From positions 1-46,485 of the forward strand of contig CADBYH010000012.1 of assembly GCA_902798815.1 (NCBI GenBank): DNA of 46,485 bases. The letters are read 5' to 3'. This document shows, in pieces, positions 32,565-42,523 of the stretch (positions are counted from its first letter, which is position 1; every line of letters begins with the position of its first letter). Below the pieces are notes generated by a model. It did no database searches and was not told where the DNA came from. It was given only the letters and a program-made list of their open reading frames with translations. A program made the position numbers and the translations under genes. The stretch is from an uncultured Erysipelotrichaceae bacterium (lineage in GTDB: Bacteria > Bacillota_I > Bacilli_A > RF39 > UBA660).

Positions 32565-33539
32565 GTGGAAGAAATAGGATGTCACTTTAAATTTGAAAAT
32601 ATAATTGGTAATACATATCACGATACAAATTTATTATTAAGTTCAGGAAGAAATTGCTTAAGATATATAATCAAAGAAAAAGGAATAAAAAAACTATTTC
32701 TTCCGTATTTTCTTTGTGAAACATTAACAGATGTTGCTAAAAAAGAAAATGTAGATATTTATTTTTATCATATAGATGAAAATTATATGCCTAAAGATAT
32801 AGATGAATCTAAATTAGATGAAAAATCATATATTTATTATGTTAATTATTATGGATTATTTAGAGATAAAATAAATGACTTAATAAAACAATATAAATAT
32901 ATAATTATAGATAATACTCATGATTTCTTTGATAAAGATAAGTATGAAGCAGATACTATATATAACTATAGAAAATATTTCGGAGTTCCAGATGGAGCTT
33001 GTATAATAGGACATAACTTAGAATATAATCCAAGTTATGAAAGAGGTAAAAGTCTACCAAAAGTAATTGAAATGCTTTCTAGAGATGAAACTCAAGAATT
33101 CTTTCATTACCCAACTTTTTTGGAAGCGGACAAACATTTTAGGAATGAAGACCTAAGATATATGTCTAATTTTACTGAAAATTATCTTCATGCAATTAAT
33201 TATCAGGATGCATTAGAAACAAGATTAAATAATTATCGTTTATTAAGAAATTATTTATGTAAATATAACAGATTAGATTTATCCACAAAAGAATTAACAT
33301 ATATGTATCCATTATTAGTATCAGATGGAAAAGAATTAAGAAGTTATTTAAAAGATCATAATATATATTCATTAAAACACTGGGTAAATGTAGAATGGAA
33401 CGGTTCAGATGAGTCTGAAATATTAAGAGCAGATAACATGGTTCTTTTACCAATAGATCAAAGATATGATTCAAAAGATATGGAATATATTGCTGAAAAT
33501 ATAGAAGACTATTATAGAAAACAATTAGTTAAAAAGTAA
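32565..33539 (+). CDS. DegT/DnrJ-type aminotransferase-like protein
   Basis: A PLP fold type I protein of the sugar-aminotransferase group. Near the start LLLSSGRNCLRYII and LFLPYFLCETL are the typical phosphate-cup and next strand. PLP-contact candidates are DNTHDFF (Asp116, His119), and the Schiff-base Lys is likely Lys137 in YNYRKYFGVPDGA. The 324-residue length is a little short. The start is a GTG at 32565 after AAGGA. It sits between the Ham1-like and an unknown gene. The nucleotide context fits a nucleotide-linked amino sugar. Confidence 0.7.
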   Translation: MEEIGCHFKFENIIGNTYHDTNLLLSSGRNCLRYIIKEKGIKKLFLPYFLCETLTDVAKKENVDIYFYHIDENYMPKDIDESKLDEKSYIYYVNYYGLFRDKINDLIKQYKYIIIDNTHDFFDKDKYEADTIYNYRKYFGVPDGACIIGHNLEYNPSYERGKSLPKVIEMLSRDETQEFFHYPTFLEADKHFRNEDLRYMSNFTENYLHAINYQDALETRLNNYRLLRNYLCKYNRLDLSTKELTYMYPLLVSDGKELRSYLKDHNIYSLKHWVNVEWNGSDESEILRADNMVLLPIDQRYDSKDMEYIAENIEDYYRKQLVKK

Positions 33540-33560
33540 CTAAAGCAGGGGGAAAATAAA

Positions 33561-34259
33561 ATGAAAAAGAATATTGAAAATAAATTGGATTTATTTTCAA
33601 ATGATAGTAATACTAGTAAGTTAATAGAACAAATGAAATTAAATAAAAAGAATTATGAAAGATTAACTACTGCACTATCATTACTTGGTAACTTTGATAA
33701 TCAGGTAGAAATTGAATTATACGATGTATTTGAAAAAGATGATGAAAAAAAAGAAAGAATATGGTGTAGTGATAAAGATGAAAATATATTTATATTTTAT
33801 GCATCATCAACTGATAAAAAAGATTTGTTAAAAATAAAAAAAGATACAAATGATAAAACATTAGATTATGATATTTCACTAGCTAAGAAATTTAAACTAA
33901 ATAAAGATAATATAGAATATACAAGATCAGGAAATATTACTAATTTTAAATATGGTAGATTTATAACTGATAATAAAGAATTATATAGTATTTTTATGAG
34001 TGAAAATTTAGGGTATCAAATAATAGGAGATTTTGATATAGATATTTCAGAATTATTAATCAGTAAATTAAATAAATTAGATCATTCTCCTATGTTAATA
34101 GATATAGTAAAAATAATAGAGAAAATAAAAATAGATATTAATTGTAATTTTTCAGAAATAAGAATAGATGTATTTAAAGATTTTAAAGAAATTAGTTCAT
34201 TGAATATAACTAGCGATTTAGAAAAACCAAAAGAAAAAATAAAAAAAGAGTGTTGTTAA
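33561..34259 (+). CDS. Uncharacterised acidic/basic mixed-charge protein
   Basis: I do not recognise this 232-residue protein. It is soluble, rich in Lys, Asp, Ile and Asn, without membrane segments. It has a helical N-terminus (KLIEQMKLNKKNYERLTTAL), a beta-rich middle (VEIELYDVFEKDDEK) and a C-terminus ending KKECC. It follows the aminotransferase-like gene in the same direction, 21 bases after its stop, and ends in a terminator. It is therefore the last member of the nucleotide cluster. Confidence 0.6.
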   Translation: MKKNIENKLDLFSNDSNTSKLIEQMKLNKKNYERLTTALSLLGNFDNQVEIELYDVFEKDDEKKERIWCSDKDENIFIFYASSTDKKDLLKIKKDTNDKTLDYDISLAKKFKLNKDNIEYTRSGNITNFKYGRFITDNKELYSIFMSENLGYQIIGDFDIDISELLISKLNKLDHSPMLIDIVKIIEKIKIDINCNFSEIRIDVFKDFKEISSLNITSDLEKPKEKIKKECC

Positions 34260-34270
34260 CACTCTTTTTT
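34242..34270 (+). terminator. Terminator of the nucleotide-type cluster
   Basis: AAAAAAGAGTGTT and AACACTCTTTTTT pair with a three-base loop. The TAA stop of the preceding gene is inside the hairpin. Confidence 0.9.
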
Positions 34271-34316
34271 GTGACATATAATCTACTTATTCATAACTTA
34301 TATTAGAGGTGAAGTT

Positions 34317-35504
34317 ATGAATAGTGAAGATATATTAGTTGTAGTTGATGCTGGACATGGAGGAATTGATAGTGGAGCAGTAGGAAATGGTTTAGAGGAA
34401 AAGGATTTAAATTTAAAGGCAGCAAATTATATATATAAAAGATTACAAGAATTAAATATACCATCTGTAATAACAAGAACAGAAGATGAATATCTCCCAA
34501 AAGATAAAAGAATAGAGAGAATAAAACAACTAACAAATAATAATTCAAATAATATATTAATATCTAATCATATAAATGCAGGAGGTGCAGAAGGAGCAGA
34601 AATCATCTATTCTCTAAAAAATGATTCTACTCTATCAGATATAATATTAGATAACTTGAAAGATCAAGGACAAATAATAAGAAAATCATATCAAAGAAGA
34701 TTACCAGAAAATCCCAACTTAGATTATTATTATATATTAAGAGAAACAAATTCATATGAACCAATTTTAATTGAATATGGTTTTATTGATAATAAAAAAG
34801 ATGCAGAAAGACTAAGTAAAAATATAGAAAACTATGCTGAAGCAGTAGTAAAGTCAATTACTGAATACTTAAATTATCCATACAATGTAGAAATATTCCC
34901 AAACGAATATATAGTACAAAAAGGAGATACACTATATTCAATAGGTAAAAGATATAATGTATCAGTTGATGAACTAAAAAAAATAAACAATTTAATAACT
35001 AATGATATATCTATAGGACAAATATTAAAAATAAAAGAAACTAATAATAATCCCATTTATATAGTACAAAAAGGAGATACTTTATATAGTATTGCTAAAA
35101 ACAATAAAATTAATATAGATGAACTTATTAAAATAAATAACTTAAATTCTAATATTTTATCAGTAGGGCAGGAATTGTTTATTCCGTTATCAAATGAAGA
35201 AATAATAGATGAAGAATATGATATTTATAACGTAAAGAAAAATGATAGTTTATGGAAAATATCTCAAGAGTATAATATTACTATTCCAAAATTAATTGAA
35301 TTAAATAACCTATCAGATTTAAATATAAAAATAGGTCAAAAATTACTTGTACCTAAACAATTAAACAAGACATACACAGTAGAAAAAGGAGATACAATAT
35401 ATTCTATTAGTAAAAGGTTTAATATCCCAATAGATGATATAAAAAAACTTAATAATTTAGATTCAAATACTATCTTTTTAGGACAAATACTTAATCTTAA
35501 TTGA
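34317..35504 (+). CDS. N-acetylmuramoyl-L-alanine amidase with four LysM domains
   Basis: An Amidase_3 zinc enzyme that cuts the peptide stem from muramic acid. Zinc and catalytic residues: His in VDAGHGG, Glu in GLEEKDLN, His in ISNHINAGG, and Glu in ILIEYGF. Residues 200-395 hold four LysM repeats, each beginning like YIVQKGDTLYSI and about 50 residues long; the third is YNVKKNDSLWKI. They bind glycans. No signal peptide is present: the catalytic domain starts at residue 5. Export would need another route, or the start is upstream, but no in-frame extension was seen. It ends in TGA. Confidence 0.9.
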   Translation: MNSEDILVVVDAGHGGIDSGAVGNGLEEKDLNLKAANYIYKRLQELNIPSVITRTEDEYLPKDKRIERIKQLTNNNSNNILISNHINAGGAEGAEIIYSLKNDSTLSDIILDNLKDQGQIIRKSYQRRLPENPNLDYYYILRETNSYEPILIEYGFIDNKKDAERLSKNIENYAEAVVKSITEYLNYPYNVEIFPNEYIVQKGDTLYSIGKRYNVSVDELKKINNLITNDISIGQILKIKETNNNPIYIVQKGDTLYSIAKNNKINIDELIKINNLNSNILSVGQELFIPLSNEEIIDEEYDIYNVKKNDSLWKISQEYNITIPKLIELNNLSDLNIKIGQKLLVPKQLNKTYTVEKGDTIYSISKRFNIPIDDIKKLNNLDSNTIFLGQILNLN

Positions 35505-35556
35505 TAACAATACAAAAATGGATATAATAGGACTTAAATTAAAAAAGGAGGATACT

Positions 35557-36066
35557 ATGGAAGTAAATTATAATGAAGCAATTAAAATGGTTGGACATAT
35601 TACTGAGGATATAAAAATACTACAGTCATTTAGTTATACAGAAGCCGCAAAATTTGAACCCTATGGTAGATTTGAACACAATACATTTTATAATGATGAT
35701 TATTTAGAAATAAGCTATTATAGATCAACAGTTGGAGAAGATACATATTATACTGATGCTCGCTTAGTTGGAACACATTTTATAGTTAGATTAAAAAAAG
35801 ATAATACAGAAGTATTTAACAGCGAATTAATAGATATAAATGTATCTAAACCAAAAGCAAGTATCAATACATATAGACCAGGTCACTGGGAAGAATATTT
35901 ACATAAAATATCTCAGAAGTATAAAATAAAATTGGATGAAATAGAAGAAGAGAAAGAAAGATATAGAAAAAAGAAAGAAGCAGAAGCAATAAGAAAAAAA
36001 ACAGAAGAAGAATATCAAAAAACATTAAGATTTACTCCTATTGATGATAGAAATTTTTTTAAATAA
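35557..36066 (+). CDS. Uncharacterised protein with charged coiled-coil tail
   Basis: A 169-residue protein. The first 130 residues look like a folded domain, with NEAIKMVGHITEDIKIL and YRSTVGEDTYYTD. The last 35 residues are a helix of Lys, Glu and Arg (EEEKERYRKKKEAEAIRKK). I chose ATG 35557 with AAAGGAGG before it; an in-frame ATG 39 bases upstream lacks a site. No family is recognised. It follows the amidase and is closed by a terminator. Confidence 0.6.
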   Translation: MEVNYNEAIKMVGHITEDIKILQSFSYTEAAKFEPYGRFEHNTFYNDDYLEISYYRSTVGEDTYYTDARLVGTHFIVRLKKDNTEVFNSELIDINVSKPKASINTYRPGHWEEYLHKISQKYKIKLDEIEEEKERYRKKKEAEAIRKKTEEEYQKTLRFTPIDDRNFFK

Positions 36067-36094
36067 AAAAAGTAACATATTTGTTACTTTTTTA
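36065..36094. terminator. Bidirectional terminator
   Basis: AAAAAGTAACA and TGTTACTTTTT form the arms, with T runs on both strands. Serves convergent genes. Confidence 0.88.
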
Positions 36095-36634
36095 TTGTAC
36101 TGAATTTCTTGCTTTATAGATTCCAAATCCTAAACCAGCAACTACTAAAATAATTAATAGAATTGCTATTGCATCAGTTGAAGATTTTTTGTCATCTTTT
36201 CCTGATTTTATATACTTAAGGATATCATATCTTTCCTTAACATCTTGTCCATATAGAGTATTAATCTCATTAAGAATTTCTTCCTTATAATCATCAGTAA
36301 ATCCTACCCATGATTTATTACCAACAATAATATATGGAACTCCAGTTGCACTATCTTCTTCTTTTCTAGCTTTAGCAACTTTCTTCATTAAATCTGCATT
36401 ATCTTCATTATACCAAGTTTCATAGTCAACAATTTTAAATCTAGCTTTTGTTTCTTCATCTAGAGAATTAAACCATTCCTCAGCCTCAGCACAATGACTA
36501 CAACCTTCTCCTCTAAAGAAATAAACTATTGCTCTATTATCTTCTGAAACTTCTCCTTCAGTTTCTGCAAATACTGAAAAAGGAATTACTAATAATAATG
36601 CTATAAATAATAAAATATATTTTACCTTCTTCAT
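36092..36634 (-). CDS. Exported thioredoxin-like protein with C-terminal anchor
   Basis: The protein has a signal peptide (residues 1-23, end VFA before AETE), a thioredoxin-like domain with CSHC (Cys45, Cys48) and the cis-Pro segment TGVPYIIVG, and a C-terminal membrane helix (about 154-174) before a basic end. It is likely a cell-surface disulphide reductase or oxidase. The 180-residue length is normal for the group. AGGAGG precedes the start. It may supply redox partners to exported proteins. Confidence 0.85.
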   Translation of the reverse strand: MKKVKYILLFIALLLVIPFSVFAETEGEVSEDNRAIVYFFRGEGCSHCAEAEEWFNSLDEETKARFKIVDYETWYNEDNADLMKKVAKARKEEDSATGVPYIIVGNKSWVGFTDDYKEEILNEINTLYGQDVKERYDILKYIKSGKDDKKSSTDAIAILLIILVVAGLGFGIYKARNSVQ

Positions 36635-36691
36635 ATAAAAACCTCCTAAAATAATAATATCACATCTTTAATCTTTTTCAAAATAATTAGC

Positions 36692-37585
36692 TTATTTTAT
36701 AACATTTTTATCAAAATTTGGAATAAAACTCTCATTTGCTGTATCATCTTCTTGAACAAAGGCATTAGTTATCCCCAATTCTAAAGCATATTTAACTACA
36801 TCATCATATTCTTCTTTTGTAAGTTTTCTATTTAAATTATTATATATACAAGTATTAACTGGTGTATATTGATTCATCAAACTAATAAATATATTATCAC
36901 CATATGTTTTATATAAATATTTAATTATCTTCTTTGAATCATCAGTATGTCCAGGCAATATTAAAACCCTTACAATCAAACCTTTCTTTAATAAACCATC
37001 TTCACTAAAAGATAATTCTTCAACTTGTCTATACATTTCATCAATTGCCATTGTAGCATTTTCAAAATAATTATCACATTTAGAATAATTCTTAGCTAAC
37101 GTATCATCATAATATCTTAAATCAGCAAGATAAATATCAACTAAATTCCTCATAATCATAATAGTACCAACGTTTTCATAACTACTTGTATTATAAACTA
37201 CAGGTATATTCAAACTATTACCTTTTAATTTATGTAGTACAGATGCAATTTGTGGAACATAATGAGTAGGGGTAACTAAATTTATATTATTAGCACCTTT
37301 TTTTTGTAATTCCAACATTATTTCCCCAAGTTTTTTATTTGAAATATATTTTCCGTATCCATCAAGACTAATCTTTTTATTCTGACAATATATGCATTTC
37401 ATATTGCAGTTAGAAAAGAAGATTGTACCACTACCATTTTTACCTGAAATAACTGGTTCTTCCCACATATGTAAACTATAATATCCTAGTTTAATCTTAT
37501 TAGTTGCTCCACAAACACCTTTATCTTTATATCTATTAACACCACATTTTCTAGGACATAACATACAATTTTTTAATAATTCCAT
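36692..37585 (-). CDS. Radical SAM protein, PflA-related
   Basis: The iron-sulphur motif CNMKCIYC (Cys60, Cys64, Cys67) is the CxxxCxxC of radical SAM enzymes. A second Cys set lies before it: CMLCPRKC (Cys7, Cys10, Cys14) with Cys25, as in the uncharacterised PflA-related group (COG1313-like). NLVTPTHYVPQI and LILPGHTDD are also typical of the group. At 297 residues it is full length. Its substrate is not known. It is on the minus strand with GAGGT before the ATG. Confidence 0.85.
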   Translation of the reverse strand: MELLKNCMLCPRKCGVNRYKDKGVCGATNKIKLGYYSLHMWEEPVISGKNGSGTIFFSNCNMKCIYCQNKKISLDGYGKYISNKKLGEIMLELQKKGANNINLVTPTHYVPQIASVLHKLKGNSLNIPVVYNTSSYENVGTIMIMRNLVDIYLADLRYYDDTLAKNYSKCDNYFENATMAIDEMYRQVEELSFSEDGLLKKGLIVRVLILPGHTDDSKKIIKYLYKTYGDNIFISLMNQYTPVNTCIYNNLNRKLTKEEYDDVVKYALELGITNAFVQEDDTANESFIPNFDKNVIK

Positions 37586-37615
37586 AATTAATACCTCGAA
37601 ATATATTTTATCACA

Positions 37616-37640
37616 ATAAAAAAAGACATAAAAGTCTTAT
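37616..37640 (-). terminator. Terminator of the poly-Asn gene
   Basis: Read on the minus strand, AAGAC and GTCTT form a short hairpin with a T run after it, directly following the gene end. Short stem, moderate confidence. Confidence 0.55.
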
Positions 37641-38900
<1,260 letters not shown>

Positions 38901-38942
38901 ACTATCACATCCTACAATAAATTATAACATATAATAGATAAA

Positions 38943-38971
38943 ACAAAAAAGAGAAATAATTATTTCTCTTT
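38943..38971 (-). terminator. Terminator of the VirD4-like gene
   Basis: AAAGAGAAATAA and TTATTTCTCTTT form a 12-bp hairpin with minus-strand T run. It overlaps the gene end. Confidence 0.8.
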
Positions 38972-40306
38972 ATATATTTTTAAACTATTTATATTTCTTT
39001 TTGGCATGTTACATGTTTTATTTGAAAAACTATATTCTATTTTATAATCTGGTAAAAAAGTAGTTTTAAAAGGCATTGTTCTAGGCATTAATACAATACC
39101 ATCAAAACAATTAATTGTTTTTAACTCTTCTATAGTTATTAACTTTTCTCCATCTTCTTTTATACCACAATACTTAGATATTTCATCTAATGTATAGATA
39201 TCATCACATAATAGATAAATTAGATTGCCAAAACACATTTTAAGAATGATAGCATCTTCTTTAGAATACATGTTACATAAATGAATATAACTTCTAATTG
39301 TAACAGTAATTCTTGTTTTCATTGATCTACAATTTTCAATTATTTTAGCAAAATCTTTAATTGGAACCATACCATCAAATTCATCTAACAAAATATTTAA
39401 AAATCTTTCTTGTTTTCCATCAATACTTACATAATCAATTATTTGATTAATTAATAAAGGTATTAAATTATCACAATAATTAGAAACTCCACTAACAATA
39501 AATAAAGCAGTAGGTTCATTACTAATATCTTTTAATTCAAAATCAGATGAACTTAACATATTAGAAAGATTTTCTCTAGAAACATATTTCTTCATCTTTT
39601 GATTAAATACTGAAACAATACTTCCTCTAGTTTCAGGTGGTGCTGCTAGAGTACCAATTAAATTTAAATATATTAATCCAGTATTATCAATTTTATCTAA
39701 TATTTTCTCTGAATTTCCTTTTTTATTTAAATAATTACTAAATTCAATAACACTTTCTAAGTGAATTTCACTAACATCAGCATTTTCAAAAAGATATAAT
39801 ACAATACCTGTAAAATAATTTATAGTTGAATTAATCCAAAATGGATCAGAGTCTTTTTCCTTAGAATCAAAGAATAAATAATAACCTATATCTTCTAGTT
39901 CTTTAACTGCTTTATCTTTTTCTCCATTAATATATAAATCATAAGGCATTTTCAAAGGATTCCATGAATTACCTAATTTAGCATCATCAAAATTAAGTGC
40001 TAAAACATTATATCCTCTTTCTTTAAAATTTGCTGCACAATTAGTATATAATTCTCCTTTAGGATCATTAACAACAATAGATTCTCCAGCAAGCATTGAA
40101 AGTTTAATCATAGGTAAGATAATAGTTTGAGTCTTACCACTACCTGTACTTCCAATAATCAAATTATGTGCTTCTCTTGAATCAATATAAAGAAAATTAT
40201 CATCATATGCAATTGGTACGCCAGATCTTGTAACTGTTCCCTTTAAATCTATTGAATCTAGTTTTTTAATAATATCATTTTTTGTTGCCCAACGAGCTTT
40301 TCCCAT
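38960..40306 (-). CDS. VirD4/TraG-like coupling ATPase, no membrane domain
   Basis: VirD4-type ATPases couple DNA or protein substrates to a type IV secretion channel. The 448-residue protein has P-loop GSTGSGKT (52-59), VVNDPKGELY, and Walker B NILLDEFDGM (about 285), and a late VTIRSYIHL near the arginine region. The N-terminus is MGKARWATKNDI with no transmembrane segment. Typical VirD4 proteins have two. The ATG 40306 follows AGGAGGG. No relaxase, mating-channel or origin-of-transfer gene is near. Confidence 0.85.
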   Translation of the reverse strand: MGKARWATKNDIIKKLDSIDLKGTVTRSGVPIAYDDNFLYIDSREAHNLIIGSTGSGKTQTIILPMIKLSMLAGESIVVNDPKGELYTNCAANFKERGYNVLALNFDDAKLGNSWNPLKMPYDLYINGEKDKAVKELEDIGYYLFFDSKEKDSDPFWINSTINYFTGIVLYLFENADVSEIHLESVIEFSNYLNKKGNSEKILDKIDNTGLIYLNLIGTLAAPPETRGSIVSVFNQKMKKYVSRENLSNMLSSSDFELKDISNEPTALFIVSGVSNYCDNLIPLLINQIIDYVSIDGKQERFLNILLDEFDGMVPIKDFAKIIENCRSMKTRITVTIRSYIHLCNMYSKEDAIILKMCFGNLIYLLCDDIYTLDEISKYCGIKEDGEKLITIEELKTINCFDGIVLMPRTMPFKTTFLPDYKIEYSFSNKTCNMPKRNINSLKIYKEK

Positions 40307-40385
40307 ATTATCCCTCCTCACATTTACAATTAAAACATATTATATGTCAAATTATTTAAACAATAACGACTTTAAATAATAATAG

Positions 40386-40394
40386 TGATATAAT
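40386..40394 (+). promoter_or_regulatory. Extended -10 promoter of the AraC-type gene
   Basis: TGATATAAT lies 16 bases before the ATG. Confidence 0.6.
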
Positions 40395-40410
40395 TGACCT
40401 AGGTGGTATT

Positions 40411-40866
40411 ATGGATAACCTCATAATTAAAGTATTAGAATACATTGATAACAATATATATAAAAAAATCACAATAGATGAATTATCACGTATCTTTTAT
40501 TTTAATAAAGACTATATAATGAGAAAATTTAAAAAAGAATTAGGAATTACAATAATTGATTACATAAACAAAAGAAGAATATATAACTCTTTAGAAGAAA
40601 TCAGAACAACAGATGATATGATACTAAAAGTATCCATAAAACATGGATTTTTATCACAGGAATATTTTACAGAAACATTTACAAAGATTATTGGAGTAAA
40701 TCCACTAACATTTAAAAAGTTTACAAAACTAAATACTTCAATTTCATATGAAGAAATCGAAATAATAAGAAAAAATTTAACAGAATTAAAATATCAATTA
40801 AAAAAAATAGATAATTACAAACAAAGTATTCCTCAAGAAACAGTTAAAAAATTATCTAAATATTAA
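40411..40866 (+). CDS. AraC family DNA-binding protein
   Basis: The protein has two helix-turn-helix units: ITIDELSRIFYFNKDYIMRK near the start and LKVSIKHGFLSQEYFTETF in the middle (about residues 70-90), which is the AraC C-terminal domain. There is no sensor domain ahead. A 45-residue coiled-coil tail follows (IIRKNLTELKYQLKKID). At 151 residues it is a stand-alone DNA-binding unit, like MarA or SoxS. It is divergent from the VirD4-like gene, so it might control it. Confidence 0.85.
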   Translation: MDNLIIKVLEYIDNNIYKKITIDELSRIFYFNKDYIMRKFKKELGITIIDYINKRRIYNSLEEIRTTDDMILKVSIKHGFLSQEYFTETFTKIIGVNPLTFKKFTKLNTSISYEEIEIIRKNLTELKYQLKKIDNYKQSIPQETVKKLSKY

Positions 40867-40890
40867 AAAGATACTATTCAGTATCTTTTT
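40865..40890. terminator. Bidirectional terminator
   Basis: AAAAAGATACT and AGTATCTTTTT with an ATTC loop; T runs on both strands, convergent genes. Confidence 0.88.
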
Positions 40891-41482
40891 CTATATCAAC
40901 ATAATTAAAATCAATATTCATAAGTAAATTCTGAGTTATATCATTTCTTTCCACTTTAACTTCACTAAAACCATATATTAAAGCATCAAAAGCTTCCCAT
41001 AATGCAAAAGAAAAAATAAATCCGAATACTTCTAAAAAGAACTCAAAATCAGTATATAAATATAATATTAAATAACATAATACCGATAAAAATCCAGTAA
41101 AAAATAATGAAATAATTTTTTTCTTATACATATTATATTTCTTTTGTACTTTATATAATTCAATTGCATAATGTTCTTTTAAAATATGTTTAATCATACC
41201 TTGTTCATTTGAATTAAACTTTGTTCCAATAATATGCAAATTAATTTGAACATCACTATCTAACATTGATGATTTTTCTTCAATAAAATCATATACATCA
41301 TTTTCAAGATCTATTTGATTACCATATGTCCAAGTATCAATTAATTCACTTTTTTCTCCAATATTTAGAAATATATCAGCATCCCCATCATCAGTCATAA
41401 ACTCATTGTTAATATATCCATCAAGATATTTCTTATTTGAATATATTTTTATCTTTTCATGCATTTTTTGTTTAAAATCCAT
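40874..41482 (-). CDS. Uncharacterised protein with two membrane segments
   Basis: A 202-residue protein: soluble N-terminal 115 residues (NNEFMTDDGDADIFLNIGE, IEEKSSMLDSDVQINLHII), two hydrophobic helices (about 122-165) and a C-terminal soluble end. No known family recognised. An AGGTGATG site precedes the start. It converges with the AraC-type gene. Confidence 0.6.
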   Translation of the reverse strand: MDFKQKMHEKIKIYSNKKYLDGYINNEFMTDDGDADIFLNIGEKSELIDTWTYGNQIDLENDVYDFIEEKSSMLDSDVQINLHIIGTKFNSNEQGMIKHILKEHYAIELYKVQKKYNMYKKKIISLFFTGFLSVLCYLILYLYTDFEFFLEVFGFIFSFALWEAFDALIYGFSEVKVERNDITQNLLMNIDFNYVDIEKDTE

Positions 41483-41565
41483 ATTACATCACCTACTATA
41501 AATAGAATAACATATTTTTTAAAATATATTAAAAAAATATGATAAAATATAATAGAGGTGTAAAT

Positions 41566-41826
41566 ATGAAAAAATTAATAAAAATAATAATTGGTGTATT
41601 AATTGCCGTAGCAAGTGGAATAGGTTTATCAACAAGTTATAACAAATTAGTAGAAATACATTCAAATTATTGTTGTAGTGGATTAAGTTCATGTCCTATT
41701 TATTTATGTGAATCTAATTCAGAAAAATTAGGAGAATATACATTATATGTAATGATTACAATATTCTGTGCTGTATTAGTACTTGCAATGATAATAGGTA
41801 TTATTAAAATATTACTTGATAAATAA
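41566..41826 (+). CDS. Small protein with two membrane segments
   Basis: An 86-residue protein. The ATG at 41566 follows AGAGGTG; an earlier in-frame ATG at 41539 has no site and overlaps the promoter. Two hydrophobic helices (about 3-22 and 60-82) flank an outside loop with three or four Cys (YCCSGLSSCPIYLCES), which could form disulphides. Function unknown. The exported thioredoxin-like protein is a possible partner by chemistry only. Confidence 0.6.
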   Translation: MKKLIKIIIGVLIAVASGIGLSTSYNKLVEIHSNYCCSGLSSCPIYLCESNSEKLGEYTLYVMITIFCAVLVLAMIIGIIKILLDK

Positions 41827-41852
41827 AAATGATGATATTAATCATCATTTTC
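41825..41852. terminator. Bidirectional terminator
   Basis: AAAATGATGAT and ATCATCATTTT pair with a short loop, between convergent genes. Confidence 0.75.
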
Positions 41853-42452
41853 ATTAATATAAGAGTCTAATTTGTCTTTCCAATTTTCACATACACGATC
41901 TTCCATCATAGCATCTCCAAATCTACTAACAGATTCAAATAATATAGAAGTTCCACACTTATCCTTCTTATAATTAGCAATATTCTTTCTTTTTATTCCA
42001 ATGCTATCTCCAACAGAATAACTATCTATATCTGCTCCTATAAAGATGAATTCCCAATCACTATGTGATTTAATCATTTTCTTTATCTTATTATTAGAAT
42101 ACTCTCTACTGGCATTTTCATACCCATCAGTAATAATAATGAACATAACTTTATCTGTTTTCTTTTTATCAACATTATTAATTGCATTACCAATTGCATC
42201 ATATAATGCAGTACATCCTCCTACTTGATAATCTTCTCTTGTAAGTTTATTAACATCATTTATAAGTACTTTATCATGCAAATACTCATATTTATCATTA
42301 AATAATATAGTAGATATATAAGTATCATACTTATTTTTTTTCTCCCTTTCTAAATATTCATTAAAACTACTTATAGTATTATCCTCACTACCACTCATAG
42401 ATCCACTCTTATCAATAATGAAAATAACATCTAACTCTTTCTTTTTTTTCAT
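41838..42452 (-). CDS. VWA domain protein
   Basis: A 204-residue single von Willebrand factor A domain. The metal site is complete: DKSGSMSG (Asp14, Ser16, Ser18), Thr in GGCTALYDAIG, and Asp in IIITDGYEN. It is cytosolic, with no signal peptide. The family includes TerY/TerF-type proteins. It diverges from the conserved HTH-like gene at 42524, so one regulatory region may serve both. Confidence 0.88.
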   Translation of the reverse strand: MKKKKELDVIFIIDKSGSMSGSEDNTISSFNEYLEREKKNKYDTYISTILFNDKYEYLHDKVLINDVNKLTREDYQVGGCTALYDAIGNAINNVDKKKTDKVMFIIITDGYENASREYSNNKIKKMIKSHSDWEFIFIGADIDSYSVGDSIGIKRKNIANYKKDKCGTSILFESVSRFGDAMMEDRVCENWKDKLDSYINENDD

Positions 42453-42523
42453 ATTATCTCTCCTTTCATGCTATAATAATATAAAAATTAAATGACTATT
42501 TGGTCGCTTCAAAGGAGACAAAT

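Noticed and set aside
33279..33287. TTATCCACA, a perfect DnaA box
   Set aside because: A single copy inside a coding region (Leu-Ser-Thr), with no cluster of boxes and no AT-rich unwinding region beyond normal, so no origin is called.
28492..34259. Classic capsule or polysaccharide cluster
   Set aside because: DegT-like and FemX-like genes occur in such clusters, but there is no glycosyltransferase, flippase or polymerase here.
38960..40306. Integrative conjugative element
   Set aside because: Only a VirD4-like ATPase is present; no integrase, relaxase, channel or direct repeats were seen near it or at tRNA-Trp.
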